Notes under the pieces: model-generated
What the model was told of the DNA's origin: nothing
What the model saw: only the letters and a program-made list of their open reading frames with translations
Database searches by the model: none
Source of the DNA: Akkermansiaceae bacterium
Lineage (GTDB): Bacteria > Verrucomicrobiota > Verrucomicrobiia > Verrucomicrobiales > Akkermansiaceae
Assembly: GCA_030725745.1 (NCBI GenBank)
Contig: JANRFH010000009.1
Location: 7,501 to 41,587 of the forward strand
Reading direction: 5' to 3'
Length of the DNA: 34,087 nucleotides
Program-made: the position numbers and the translations under genes
Shown here: piece by piece, positions 7,877 to 16,505 of the stretch
Layout of the letters: the number at the start of each line of letters is the position of its first letter
How positions within the stretch are numbered: the first letter of the stretch is position 1

Positions 7877-9556
7877 GTGTTTTCAAACGAAGATTATCTC
7901 ACCGAACTACTCATCGAATCCGGCACCATTTCGGAAGAACAGATCCACCAAGCTCGTGAATCTATTCCCGGCGGCAAAGGAATCATTGAGCATCTATTGA
8001 CAAGCAAGACCCTGACCGAGAAACAGGTAGCTGAAACTCTCGCCGCAAACGCCAGCATGGCATTCGTCGAGCTTGAGGACTACCCGATGGATCCGGACAT
8101 CCTCGCCTCTATCCCAGAAGACATCGCCCGCCGCTACCGCGTTATCCCATTCCACGACGACGGCTTGTTACTTTCCATCGCAGTTGCAGATCCTCTCGAT
8201 TTCGAAATGCTCGACAGCCTGCCACTTGTCATCGGGCGCGAACTAAACCTGACCTGCGCCGCCCTCAGCGACATCAATTCCCACCTTTCGCAGTTCTATT
8301 CTTCCGGGGAATCCGGAGACGGCCCCAAAGAACCGATTTTCTCCGTATCCACCGGAGATAGTGAAGCCGGTGCAGAAACTGGAGACGCCCCCATCATCCG
8401 GCTCGTCCAGCAAATGCTCACCGAGGCCTTTCGCCTCCGCGCATCCGACATTCACATCGAGCCGCTCGAAACCTCTGTGCGCATCCGCTACCGCATGGAC
8501 GGCAAGCTCGTCCACGTCGATACACACCCGAAAAAACTGCTCCCAGCCATCATTGCCCGCCTCAAGGTCATGAGCGGCAGCATGTCCATCGCCGAGAAAC
8601 GCCTCCCACAAGACGGCCGTATCCAGCTCAAAATGGGCGACAAGGAAGTCGACCTCCGGGTATCCTCCGTCCCTTCAAACCACGGCGAGTCCATCGTCAT
8701 GCGTATCCTCGATAAGACCGCCCTCCTCCTCGGCCTACCCGAGCTCGGCTTCTTTTCCGATGACCAAGCTGAGTTCGAGCAACTCCTCGGCCTGCCGGAC
8801 GGCATCATCCTCGTCACCGGCCCCACAGGCTCGGGTAAAACCACCACACTCTACGCCTGCCTCAACGTCATCAACAAACCCGACAAAAAGATCATCACCG
8901 TTGAGGACCCGGTCGAGTATGAGCTACCCGGCATCAACCAAGTCATGGTCAAGGCTGACATCGGCATGACCTTCGGAAACGCCCTCCGCGCCATGCTCCG
9001 CCAGGCACCGAACATCATCATGATCGGGGAAATTCGGGATGCGGAAACCGCCAACATCGCCATCAACGCATCCCTCACCGGTCACTTGGTTTTCTCCACC
9101 CTCCACACGAACGACGCTCCCTCCGCCGTCGCCCGTCTCTCGGACATCGGTGTGAAACCCTTCCTCATCGCCTCCGCTGTCCGCTCCATCCTCGCCCAGC
9201 GCCTCGTCCGCAAGCTCTGCCCAATTTGCAAGGCTCCCGCCGAGCTTACCGAAAAGGAAATGCGCGCCCTCCACCTCGATGCCTCACGCACCGCAGAAGC
9301 ATCCATCTACGGCCCAGTCGGCTGCGAAAAATGCCGCGGCAACGGCTTCCGTGGCCGTATGGGCATCTTCGAACTTTTCAACATCGACGACGAAGTGCGC
9401 TCCATGATCAACGGCGAGCTAACCACCGGCCAGCTCCGCCGCCGCGCCCGCGAACTAGGCATGCGCACACTCCGCGAAGACGGCATCCGCAAAGTCCTCG
9501 CCGGCCTCACCTCCGGCGGCGAAGTCGTCCACGCCACCATGGGCGACGCCGACTAA
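7877..9556 (+). CDS. GspE/PilB-type assembly ATPase, first copy
   Basis: The 559-residue hexameric ATPase powers pseudopilus or type IV pilus assembly at the inner-membrane face. An N-terminal MshEN-like domain covers about 1-145 (LTELLIESGTISEEQI). After a linker comes the ATPase core with Walker A GPTGSGKT at 315-322, the Asp box TVEDPVEY (341-348), Walker B IIMIGEIRD around Glu385 and the His box GHLVFSTLHTND. The Zn-binding cysteines 448, 451, 483 and 486 are the tetracysteine mark of GspE/PilB and are absent from PilT. The start is GTG at 7877; the next in-frame Met lies about 60 residues later inside the N-domain. It leads a cluster with a second ATPase, PilC/GspF and a pseudopilin. An upstream TTGACA (7781-7786) lacks a convincing -10 partner. 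Confidence 0.93.
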   Translation: MFSNEDYLTELLIESGTISEEQIHQARESIPGGKGIIEHLLTSKTLTEKQVAETLAANASMAFVELEDYPMDPDILASIPEDIARRYRVIPFHDDGLLLSIAVADPLDFEMLDSLPLVIGRELNLTCAALSDINSHLSQFYSSGESGDGPKEPIFSVSTGDSEAGAETGDAPIIRLVQQMLTEAFRLRASDIHIEPLETSVRIRYRMDGKLVHVDTHPKKLLPAIIARLKVMSGSMSIAEKRLPQDGRIQLKMGDKEVDLRVSSVPSNHGESIVMRILDKTALLLGLPELGFFSDDQAEFEQLLGLPDGIILVTGPTGSGKTTTLYACLNVINKPDKKIITVEDPVEYELPGINQVMVKADIGMTFGNALRAMLRQAPNIIMIGEIRDAETANIAINASLTGHLVFSTLHTNDAPSAVARLSDIGVKPFLIASAVRSILAQRLVRKLCPICKAPAELTEKEMRALHLDASRTAEASIYGPVGCEKCRGNGFRGRMGIFELFNIDDEVRSMINGELTTGQLRRRARELGMRTLREDGIRKVLAGLTSGGEVVHATMGDAD

Positions 9557-9560
9557 AAAA

Positions 9561-9668
9561 CTCTAAACTTTAAACCCTAAACCTCAAATTTAAGACAAAA
9601 ACAACTACCGACATCACGGTTCAAATCAGACCTCTTCATTGAGGTTTAAAGTTTAAAACTTAAAATTT
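9561..9668. repeat. AT-rich inverted repeat between the two ATPase genes
   Basis: The 125-nt gap between the ATPase genes is mostly an AT-rich palindrome. CTAAACTTTAAAC...CCTCAA (9563-9586) mirrors TTGAGGTTTAAAGTTT (9639-9654), with a 6-nt insertion in the left arm. The right end (9644-9668) is built of TTTAAAG/TTTAAAAC/TTAAAATTT steps, and a related string (GTTGAAAGTTGAGCG then TTGAAATTT) stands at 20845-20868. It could attenuate read-through from the first to the second ATPase. No T-run terminator is evident. Confidence 0.55.
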
Positions 9669-9681
9669 CTCTTCCGACCAA

Positions 9682-11352
9682 ATGGACAACCGCCAACTGC
9701 TAGACCTTTTCCAATCCCGTGGCTTGATCGATGCCTCGCTCGCACAAGAAATCACCGATGAGATTGAAAACAGCGGGAAAACCGTTCCCGAACTCCTCGC
9801 AGATTTCGAGGTCATTCAATCCCGTGATGACGTCTGGCCAGTCGTCGCTTCAGAACTCGGAACCACCGTCGTAGATATCAAGGACTGGGTTCCACCTTCC
9901 GCTCTCCTCGATCTCGTCCCCGCAGGCACCGCTCGCCTCCACGGAGCATTCCCCGTCAACTTCGACGACCAAGGCCTCCACCTAGCCCTCGTCGATCCGT
10001 TAAACCCCCAGACCGTAGAAGATCTCCGCTTCGCACTCGGTCGGGAAATCGTCGTCGTCGTCGCACCAGACTACCTCGTCGAGGCCAAGATCAACGAATG
10101 CTACGGCGGCGAAGGCAGAGCGATGGATGACATCCTCTCCCAGCTCGATAACGATGCGAAGAACTTCGATCCCTCCAACGCTGAGGCAGAAGCAAACTCA
10201 GCGCCTATCATTCGTTACGTAGATCTCGTCCTCTATCAGGCAATCAAGGAAAAAGCCTCGGACATCCACTTTGAGCCATTCGAGAAAGACTTCAAGATTC
10301 GCTACCGGGTCGATGGCGCGCTCTATGAAATGGCTCCGCCGCCAATCCACCTCGCTCTTCCCATCATCTCCCGCGTGAAGGTCATGGCGAACATGAACAT
10401 CGCCGAAAAACGCATCCCGCAGGACGGGCGTATCGTCAAGCAGGTCGGCGAGAAACAGGTGGACATGCGTGTATCCACCCTCCCCACCCACCACGGCGAG
10501 TCCGTCGTGCTCCGGGTTCTAGACCGCTCCTCGGTGAACCTCTCTTTGGAAAATCTCGGCCTGCCTGATGACATTTACGAATACATCGGCGAGACCATCG
10601 AGAAGCCCAACGGAATCTTCATCGTCACAGGCCCCACCGGAGCTGGTAAAACAACCACCCTCTACGCCGGCCTGCGTCGCATCAACACCATCGATGCCAA
10701 GCTCCTCACTGCAGAGGATCCCGTAGAGTATGACATCGACGGCATCATTCAGATCCCAATCAACGAAAACATCGGCCTCGATTTCCCCCGCATCCTCCGC
10801 GCCTTCCTCCGTCAGGATCCAGACCGCATCATGATCGGGGAAATGCGAGACAAGGACACCGCCACCATCGGCATCCAAGCAGCACTCACAGGCCACCTTG
10901 TCCTCTCCACCCTCCACACCAACGACGCCCCGGGTGCCGTCACTCGTCTCATCGATATGGGTTGCGAGCCATTCCTCGTCGCAGCCTCGCTGGAGGGAGT
11001 CCTAGCACAACGCCTCGTCCGGACAATCTGCAAGGAATGCAAAACCCCCTACGAGCCTTCCGAAAGCATTCTCGCCCAGCTCGGAGTCTCTCCACACGAG
11101 CTCGGTGACAAACAATTCTTCACTGGAGCCGGCTGTGACGTCTGCGGCCAATCCGGCTATAAAGGCCGTGCCGGACTTTACGAATTGCTCAACATCACAG
11201 AGCCCATCCGCGAGCTCATCACCAACCGCGCACCATCCGTTGTCCTCAAGCAAAAGGCCATCGAGCTAGGCATGCATACCCTCCGCGAAGACGGCTTGCG
11301 CAACATTTACCTCGGCAAAACCACCATTGAGGAAGTCCTGAAATACACCTAA
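9682..11352 (+). CDS. GspE/PilB-type assembly ATPase, second copy
   Basis: The 556-residue paralogue of the preceding gene has the same architecture: MshEN-like N-domain (LLDLFQSRGLIDASLAQEI) and core with Walker A GPTGAGKT at 317-324. It continues with TAEDPVEYDIDGI, Walker B IMIGEMRD around Glu387, GHLVLSTLHTND and the zinc cysteines 450, 453, 485 and 488. All catalytic motifs are intact, so both copies should hydrolyse ATP. The two differ widely outside the motifs, so this is an old duplication or two lineages rather than a recent copy. Neither is a PilT retraction ATPase, because both keep the N-domain and tetracysteine motif. Which copy drives the PilC/GspF partner just downstream cannot be told from sequence. 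Confidence 0.93.
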   Translation: MDNRQLLDLFQSRGLIDASLAQEITDEIENSGKTVPELLADFEVIQSRDDVWPVVASELGTTVVDIKDWVPPSALLDLVPAGTARLHGAFPVNFDDQGLHLALVDPLNPQTVEDLRFALGREIVVVVAPDYLVEAKINECYGGEGRAMDDILSQLDNDAKNFDPSNAEAEANSAPIIRYVDLVLYQAIKEKASDIHFEPFEKDFKIRYRVDGALYEMAPPPIHLALPIISRVKVMANMNIAEKRIPQDGRIVKQVGEKQVDMRVSTLPTHHGESVVLRVLDRSSVNLSLENLGLPDDIYEYIGETIEKPNGIFIVTGPTGAGKTTTLYAGLRRINTIDAKLLTAEDPVEYDIDGIIQIPINENIGLDFPRILRAFLRQDPDRIMIGEMRDKDTATIGIQAALTGHLVLSTLHTNDAPGAVTRLIDMGCEPFLVAASLEGVLAQRLVRTICKECKTPYEPSESILAQLGVSPHELGDKQFFTGAGCDVCGQSGYKGRAGLYELLNITEPIRELITNRAPSVVLKQKAIELGMHTLREDGLRNIYLGKTTIEEVLKYT

Positions 11353-11467
11353 TACGCCTTTCTCAAATCCCTGACACTGAAACCTTTTCAAAGAAAAACT
11401 CTATTTTTCCAATCGCCAAACCCTTCTCTATCCATTTCTATTTGGAGATATTCTTCACTAAAATCCC

Positions 11468-12757
11468 ATGGCCAATTTCAATTACACCGCACTAGACGCA
11501 AAAGGAGAGCAAACCGAAGGCACAGTTGCCGCAGCATCCGAAGCGGAAGCCGTTCAAAATCTCCGCTCAAAAGGCCTCTACACCACACAGATCTTTGAGG
11601 AAGGCAAAGGCAAGCCAGCCGCCGGCAAGAAAGCTGTTGCGAAGAAATCCTCTGCCAAAGGCAAAGGCCTGAATATGAGCATCGGCAAGGCTAAGACCTC
11701 GATTAAACCAAAGGTGCTCATGGTCTTCACACGCCAGCTCGCCACCCTCATCGATTCCGGCCTCCCCCTTCTCCGCTCGCTTACCGTCCTCGGCAAGCAG
11801 GAACCAAACCCGGCACTTAAAACGACCATTGATGCCCTCGCCGATTCCGTCCAAGGCGGTTCAACTTTCTCCGAGTCCCTCGCCCAGCACCCGAAGATTT
11901 TTAACAAGCTCTTCGTGAACATGGTCAAAGCCGGTGAACTAGGCGGTGTTCTTGAAGTCGTCCTCAACCGTCTCGCTGAGTATCAGGAAAAAGCCCAGAA
12001 ACTGAAGAACAAGATCGTCTCCGCCATGGTCTACCCGGCCATCGTCATGTTCATCGCGGTCGCCATCATGGTATTCCTAATGGTCGTCATTGTTCCGAAA
12101 TTCAAGCAGATGTTCGCAGACTCGGATTCGGAACTCCCCTTGATTTCACAAATCGTCTTCGGATTCTCAGAATTCTGCCTCGCCCTCACCTTCGGTATTC
12201 CGAACGTCGTCTGGCTCTTCATTGTCGCTGCCGTCGCTTACGCCGGTTTCAATGCCATGGGTAAATCCAAAGGTGGTCGCATGATCATCGACAAACTGAA
12301 GCTCCACCTACCCATCTTCGGTGACATCCAGCGCAAATCCGCCGTGTCCCGCTTCGCACGCACACTCGGCACCCTCGTCACCTCCGGTGTCCCCATCCTC
12401 CAGGCTCTCAACATCACTCGTGACACCGCAGGCAACGTCGTCATCTCAGAGGCCATTTCCAAAGTCCATGAGGCGGTCAAAGAAGGTGAATCCATCGTCA
12501 CCCCTCTCTCTTCCAGTGGCGTTTTCCCAAACATGGTCATCTCCATGGTGGACGTGGGTGAAGAAACCGGGCAACTCCCGGAAATGCTCCTCAAAGTCGC
12601 CGATGTCTATGATGACGAGGTGGACAACGCCGTTACTGCGCTCACATCCATCCTCGAGCCCATCATGATCGTCGTCCTCGCACTCGTTGTGGGTGCCATC
12701 GTCTTCGCGCTTTTCCTTCCGCTCATCAAGATGATCACCACGATGAGCGAGGCGTAA
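11468..12757 (+). CDS. PilC/GspF inner-membrane platform protein
   Basis: The 429-residue protein is the inner-membrane platform that couples the assembly ATPase to pilin extraction. The N-terminal FNYTALDAKGEQTEGTV is the family opening. A lysine/alanine-rich linker at about 46-80 is followed by the first T2SSF domain (FTRQLATLIDSGLPLLRSL). Membrane segments lie near 188-211, 235-262 and 396-420. The second T2SSF domain reads FARTLGTLVTSGVPILQALN with MVDVGEETGQLPEML. Length is typical. It lies 115 nt after the second ATPase and 75 nt before the pseudopilin gene, all on the same strand, so the cluster probably forms one assembly machine. Confidence 0.94.
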   Translation: MANFNYTALDAKGEQTEGTVAAASEAEAVQNLRSKGLYTTQIFEEGKGKPAAGKKAVAKKSSAKGKGLNMSIGKAKTSIKPKVLMVFTRQLATLIDSGLPLLRSLTVLGKQEPNPALKTTIDALADSVQGGSTFSESLAQHPKIFNKLFVNMVKAGELGGVLEVVLNRLAEYQEKAQKLKNKIVSAMVYPAIVMFIAVAIMVFLMVVIVPKFKQMFADSDSELPLISQIVFGFSEFCLALTFGIPNVVWLFIVAAVAYAGFNAMGKSKGGRMIIDKLKLHLPIFGDIQRKSAVSRFARTLGTLVTSGVPILQALNITRDTAGNVVISEAISKVHEAVKEGESIVTPLSSSGVFPNMVISMVDVGEETGQLPEMLLKVADVYDDEVDNAVTALTSILEPIMIVVLALVVGAIVFALFLPLIKMITTMSEA

Positions 12758-12832
12758 CAGGAAACTGCCTGTAAAAATGCTTTTTCTAGTGTAGATTGTA
12801 TTCGTCTGGATCGGCAAACCCCATCAAAAACC

Positions 12833-13324
12833 ATGAAAACCATTTCCCAACGACAAAACGTAAAGGGCTTTACCCTCATTGAACTGCTCGTCGTTATGGC
12901 GATCATTGCCATCCTCGCGGCCATTAGCTTCGGCGGTTTCTCATACGTCACCAAGAAACAGAGTTTCAGCACCGCAGAAATCCAGATCAAGCTGCTCGAA
13001 AAAGCCATCGAGGAATACAAACTCGATAACGGCGATTATCCGGATGTCACTACGAGCAATGGACTCTATCAAGCCCTCTACTGGGAAGGCGCAAGCAAAG
13101 ATCCACAGGAGAAAATCTACCTCGCGGAACTCGACCCTTTAAACAACAAACAAGGCTGGACGCTTGGCACAGGTGCCAACGTCACCATCATTGATCCTTG
13201 GGCTCGCGAATACATCTACGTTCTTGGTTCCAACGCCTCCGCAAGGAATCCGGATTTCGACCTGATTTCGGCCGGCCCCGATGGGAGCGAAACCAAAGAA
13301 GGCGACAACGTCTCCAACTTCTGA
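12833..13324 (+). CDS. GspG-like type II secretion / type IV pseudopilin
   Basis: The 163-residue prepilin has a short basic leader ending K-G (residue 12), then FTLIELLVVMAIIAILAAI, the class III prepilin signature. Prepilin peptidase would cut between Gly12 and Phe13, and Glu17 is the conserved Glu+5. The globular part contains EYKLDNGDYPD and a GspG-like end with DPWAREYIYVLGS and DFDLISAGPDG, where GspG proteins bind calcium. It is the major-pseudopilin candidate for the ATPase and PilC genes just upstream. No prepilin peptidase, secretin or minor pilin is in the window, so those parts must be encoded elsewhere. Confidence 0.92.
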   Translation: MKTISQRQNVKGFTLIELLVVMAIIAILAAISFGGFSYVTKKQSFSTAEIQIKLLEKAIEEYKLDNGDYPDVTTSNGLYQALYWEGASKDPQEKIYLAELDPLNNKQGWTLGTGANVTIIDPWAREYIYVLGSNASARNPDFDLISAGPDGSETKEGDNVSNF

Positions 13325-13398
13325 TCGGCTCTGCCCCTCCGAGCTTCAAAACATACACCTAGGCGCTCAAACTGAGCTCCTGTCCCTATTTTCTATAA

Positions 13399-13929
13399 AT
13401 GTCTGACGATTCCATCCCTTCCCCTGAAGAAGCGCCCACCGAAGAATTCGAGAAACCTAAAGTCCGCCGTATCTCGAACAAAAATCCGCGAAAAACCGCG
13501 CAAGAAAAGAAAGCTACTCAGGAATCCGAGGCTGCTTCCAGCGAAGAACCCAGCCCTCAAAACGAAGGCTCTTCTGACGACGAAAGCGATAACAAGCCCG
13601 AGCAGAAGCGAAACAACCGCCGCCGTCGGGGCAAGAAGCCCTCCAAAGATTCATCCGACGAGGAAACCATCAATCTCGGTGACGGCGATTCCCAAAGCCA
13701 AGGAGATGACGAAAAACACTCTCGCGATCAGGGAAGAAGCCAGCAAAAGAAGAAAGCGCGTAGCAACGTCGATCCAGAAAAAGCCGCCAAAAAGGCTTGG
13801 AAGATTTATCTCGCTGAAGTCAGTGAAGAAGGCGTCGCCCTCATTGGAGACAACGATGCCCGCGATCTTGCACGCCGCTGCTTCCGCCTTGCCGAGCTTT
13901 TCCTCGAAGAAGAGGAACGCAGAGGCTGA
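13399..13929 (+). CDS. Charged, largely disordered protein with a short conserved C-terminus
   Basis: The 176-residue protein is not recognised. Residues 1-130 are low complexity and rich in Glu, Ser, Lys, Arg and Asp, with basic clusters (NNRRRRGKKPSK, QQKKKARS) between acidic ones; this stretch is predicted disordered. The last 45 residues (KKAWKIYLAEVSEEGVAL, DARDLARRCFRLAELFLEEE) look like a folded helical module. No signal peptide or membrane segment is present. The basic patches suggest nucleic-acid or ribosome contact, which is inference only. It follows the pseudopilin gene by 74 nt on the same strand and converges on the RDD gene, but nothing ties it to the pilus machine. Confidence 0.7.
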   Translation: MSDDSIPSPEEAPTEEFEKPKVRRISNKNPRKTAQEKKATQESEAASSEEPSPQNEGSSDDESDNKPEQKRNNRRRRGKKPSKDSSDEETINLGDGDSQSQGDDEKHSRDQGRSQQKKKARSNVDPEKAAKKAWKIYLAEVSEEGVALIGDNDARDLARRCFRLAELFLEEEERRG

Positions 13930-13935
13930 TTCGTA

Positions 13936-13980
13936 GCTGCCGCGTCTCGCGCGGCAGGCCGTGCAAGCCCCGTCTCGGGG
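13936..13980. repeat. Twin hairpins in the convergent gap
   Basis: CTGCCGCG (13937-13944) pairs with CGCGGCAG (13950-13957) around TCTCG. Then CCCCG (13968-13972) pairs with CGGGG (13976-13980) around TCT. They sit between convergent genes ending at 13929 and 13993, where they may end transcription from both sides, although no T-tract follows. The two stems share a TCT loop motif, which suggests a palindromic repeat unit. Confidence 0.5.
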
Positions 13981-13992
13981 TGAATAACGCTC

Positions 13993-14820
13993 CTACCGCT
14001 TCGGCAGGTAAAATTTGTGCCATAGCTCGTAATCTTTCGCCATTCCGGGATGCTGCTCCACGACCACCTTCTCCATATAAGGCCCTAGAATCGAAAACTG
14101 CAGCATCATCGCAGCGAAAAATCCACCGATCAATCCCATCAGTTTGAACGGATTCAGCTCAGTCGCGGTAACTTTGTGCCCGCCTAGGTAGTCCCACACC
14201 GGTTTTCCGATGCGCCTCGCCGTGAACCAACTCATCGTCTGGCAAAGCGGTGAAAGCCATCTCCATCCGAATCCAATGCCTGTCACCAGCACTCGCATTG
14301 AGCGCCAAATCGATTCCTTGAGGCTCAGCGCCGAGCCATCGTCGTTGCTCACCGATAGCCCCATAAGCCATTTCCCCGGTGTGGTGCCAAAGCGATGAAT
14401 CAGCCATGCCTCTAGGACAAACCAAGGAATATACATGATAAACATCAGCCATGGATTCATCGATGCGACGCCCAGATCCCGCCCGCCGAAATAAAGTGCT
14501 AGCCACCAAAGCGCTCCATAGACGAAGAGATCCATCCACCGCGCAAAGAAACGCCGGGTCAGATGAATCTTCGTTTTTACCAGCACAGCACCCTCGCCGA
14601 GTTCTACTGGCTCTTTGGGCAACGGAGGCGGCTTCACCATCGCCTTCTTCTCGAAAATCTCTTTGAAAATCCCCACCTGATCCACCCGCACCCATTCATC
14701 GAGCCCCTCGTGCCAGACTCGTTCATCCGCTTCCATTCCACCCTGTTCGATCATCCCGCGGATCTCATAATCCGGGTAGGGCCCTGAGCGCTTACCACCA
14801 ACAATTCTCCAGATATCCAT
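13993..14820 (-). CDS. GYF-domain plus RDD-family membrane protein
   Basis: The 275-residue protein begins MDIWRIVGGKRSGPYPDYEI and WHEGLDEWVRVDQVGIF, the GYF_2/DUF4339 module (about 1-55), a presumed protein-binding domain often fused to membrane proteins in PVC bacteria. After a proline-rich linker (VKPPPLPKEP) comes an RDD domain: RRFFARWMDLFVYGALWWL with the family Arg and Asp, then LEAWLIHRFGTTPGKWLMGL and SLKESIWRSMRVLVTG. Hydrophobic segments lie near 97-113, 120-142 and 228-248. The role of RDD proteins is unsettled (some are linked to ion exchange). The start is 2 nt after the stop of the LolC/E-type permease gene, so they are probably cotranslated. Confidence 0.82.
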   Translation of the reverse strand: MDIWRIVGGKRSGPYPDYEIRGMIEQGGMEADERVWHEGLDEWVRVDQVGIFKEIFEKKAMVKPPPLPKEPVELGEGAVLVKTKIHLTRRFFARWMDLFVYGALWWLALYFGGRDLGVASMNPWLMFIMYIPWFVLEAWLIHRFGTTPGKWLMGLSVSNDDGSALSLKESIWRSMRVLVTGIGFGWRWLSPLCQTMSWFTARRIGKPVWDYLGGHKVTATELNPFKLMGLIGGFFAAMMLQFSILGPYMEKVVVEQHPGMAKDYELWHKFYLPKR

Positions 14821-14822
14821 AT

Positions 14823-16481
14823 TCAGAGGTTCCTCAAAGATTTGGCCGCATCACTCCTCGCCGCGAAGAACGCCGGCACCAGAGCCGCCAGCGAGCACAA
14901 CACAAAGGCGATGAAACCGATCGCCAATTGCTCAACCGGATTGTTGTAGGCGGGGATAACTCCGAAGCCGGTGAGCGAGGCGGAAAACGGATCGAAGCCC
15001 AACGCCCTCATCCCTTCCTGCACCACACCACGGAACTCGATCACCACCCGGCCCAGCCCCACGCCAAGTAGCGCACCGAGCAAGCCAAGCAGCATCCCTT
15101 GATACAGGAAAACTCGCACAATCTGCCCCGGTGCCGCACCCAACGCCTTCATCACGCCGATCTCACGTTTCTTCTGGATCGTCACCGTGAACATCACCGC
15201 CATCATCGAGAACGCAGATACAAGCACAATGAACGACAGTGCGAAATACATCATCACCCGCTGCTGATTGATCAAAAGGAAGAACGCCTCGTACTGTTCG
15301 CCCCAAGTCTCCACGTAGTTGTCGCCGCCGAATTTCTTCCGCACCTCCACCGCCACCTTGTCTGCGTCGTAAGGCTCATCCAAGCGAAGCGCAATGCCCT
15401 GCACCTGATCCCCTAGCCCCGCAAGATCCTGCGAAAGCGGCAGCGGCATGAACAGATCCGGCGTCATCACCATCTGCGAGCCTGCATAGATTCCCACCAC
15501 CACTGCCTCCTTAGGCAGCACCAGCCCCTTTAATCCCTTCAAGATCTCCCCATCCAGCTTCTCCTGATCCGTTTCGGAAAGCGCCTTGAAAGCCTCATCG
15601 ATATCGGCTTTCACCGCCGCAGTGTAGCGGAAGAATACGATACCCTCCGGCTCATCTTCCTCACGAATCCGCTCACCCAGCGCACTCAAAAGGTCTTCCA
15701 AAAGCTCTCTCTCCGGCTCGCGAATTTCCTCATTGTAAAGAAACTCCAGCGCCGGATAGACATCAAAAAGTTCTTCGGAAGGCGCGATGAAAATCTCACC
15801 GTCCTTCTGCCACTCACGCCCGAAGATCTTTTTCGCCAGCGCCCATTCCTCAGGATATGCCTCGCGCACCACCGGATTTTCCGTCGCCTTGTAGGCATCC
15901 ATCACTCCCTCGAAATTCCGCGTCGAATAGAGCCGCATCGTGTCCCCCACCTGCAGCTGGAACTGCGCCGCGATGATCGAGGAAATCACCGCCCTGTCAT
16001 CGATTCCCATATCCGCCGTGGAATCCGGGTAACCCTCCATATCCAGCATGTCCTCCACGCCCTTCACCTGCGCCGCATCCGTGGTATCGATGCCACGGAA
16101 GCTCACCGGCCTCTGCCAGGACTCCACATCCAAGATCACGTTATCGGAAACGTATGCCGTCGCCGCAGCCACGCCTTTTATTTTCGCAGCCTCCGCCGCC
16201 AGTACCTGCCAGCCCGGCGTATCCGCATCCTCCTCACCAGGAGCAATCGGCACCAGCGGCCTCACCAAAATATGCGGGGTGAATCCAAGCAGCCTATCCT
16301 TCACATCGCGCTCCAATCCCGCGAACACCGCCATCACCACTACAAGCACCAATACCCCCAGCATCACACCCACCAGTGAGATGAGAGTGAAGGAAGAAAG
16401 GACTGCACGGCGCGGGTTCAGATACCGCCTCGCCAACATGAAACTGAAAGATCGCTTTTTGATACGCAGACCTAGCCCCAT
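14823..16481 (-). CDS. LolC/LolE-type lipoprotein-releasing permease with enlarged periplasmic domain
   Basis: The 552-residue protein starts with SFMLARRYLNPRRAVLSS and a first membrane helix LISLVGVMLGVLVLVVVMAVF, closely like LolC/LolE. A large periplasmic MacB-type region fills about 57-400. Three C-terminal helices of the FtsX domain follow, with the coupling segment KKREIGVMKALGAAPGQIVRVF and the end FFAARSDAAKSLRNL. LolCDE extracts lipoproteins from the inner membrane toward the outer membrane. LolC/E are usually near 400 residues, so the periplasmic part is about 150 longer than normal, with acidic helices around EPERELLEDLLSALGERI. No LolD ATPase gene is adjacent. It lies 24 nt below ispA and 2 nt above the RDD gene. 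Confidence 0.82.
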   Translation of the reverse strand: MGLGLRIKKRSFSFMLARRYLNPRRAVLSSFTLISLVGVMLGVLVLVVVMAVFAGLERDVKDRLLGFTPHILVRPLVPIAPGEEDADTPGWQVLAAEAAKIKGVAAATAYVSDNVILDVESWQRPVSFRGIDTTDAAQVKGVEDMLDMEGYPDSTADMGIDDRAVISSIIAAQFQLQVGDTMRLYSTRNFEGVMDAYKATENPVVREAYPEEWALAKKIFGREWQKDGEIFIAPSEELFDVYPALEFLYNEEIREPERELLEDLLSALGERIREEDEPEGIVFFRYTAAVKADIDEAFKALSETDQEKLDGEILKGLKGLVLPKEAVVVGIYAGSQMVMTPDLFMPLPLSQDLAGLGDQVQGIALRLDEPYDADKVAVEVRKKFGGDNYVETWGEQYEAFFLLINQQRVMMYFALSFIVLVSAFSMMAVMFTVTIQKKREIGVMKALGAAPGQIVRVFLYQGMLLGLLGALLGVGLGRVVIEFRGVVQEGMRALGFDPFSASLTGFGVIPAYNNPVEQLAIGFIAFVLCSLAALVPAFFAARSDAAKSLRNL

Positions 16482-16505
16482 CCCGCCCCCCTTATCAACT
16501 AAAAC

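Noticed and set aside
9561-9594. Telomere-like TTTAAACCCTAAACC string
   Set aside because: One short occurrence inside an inverted repeat; no tandem array.
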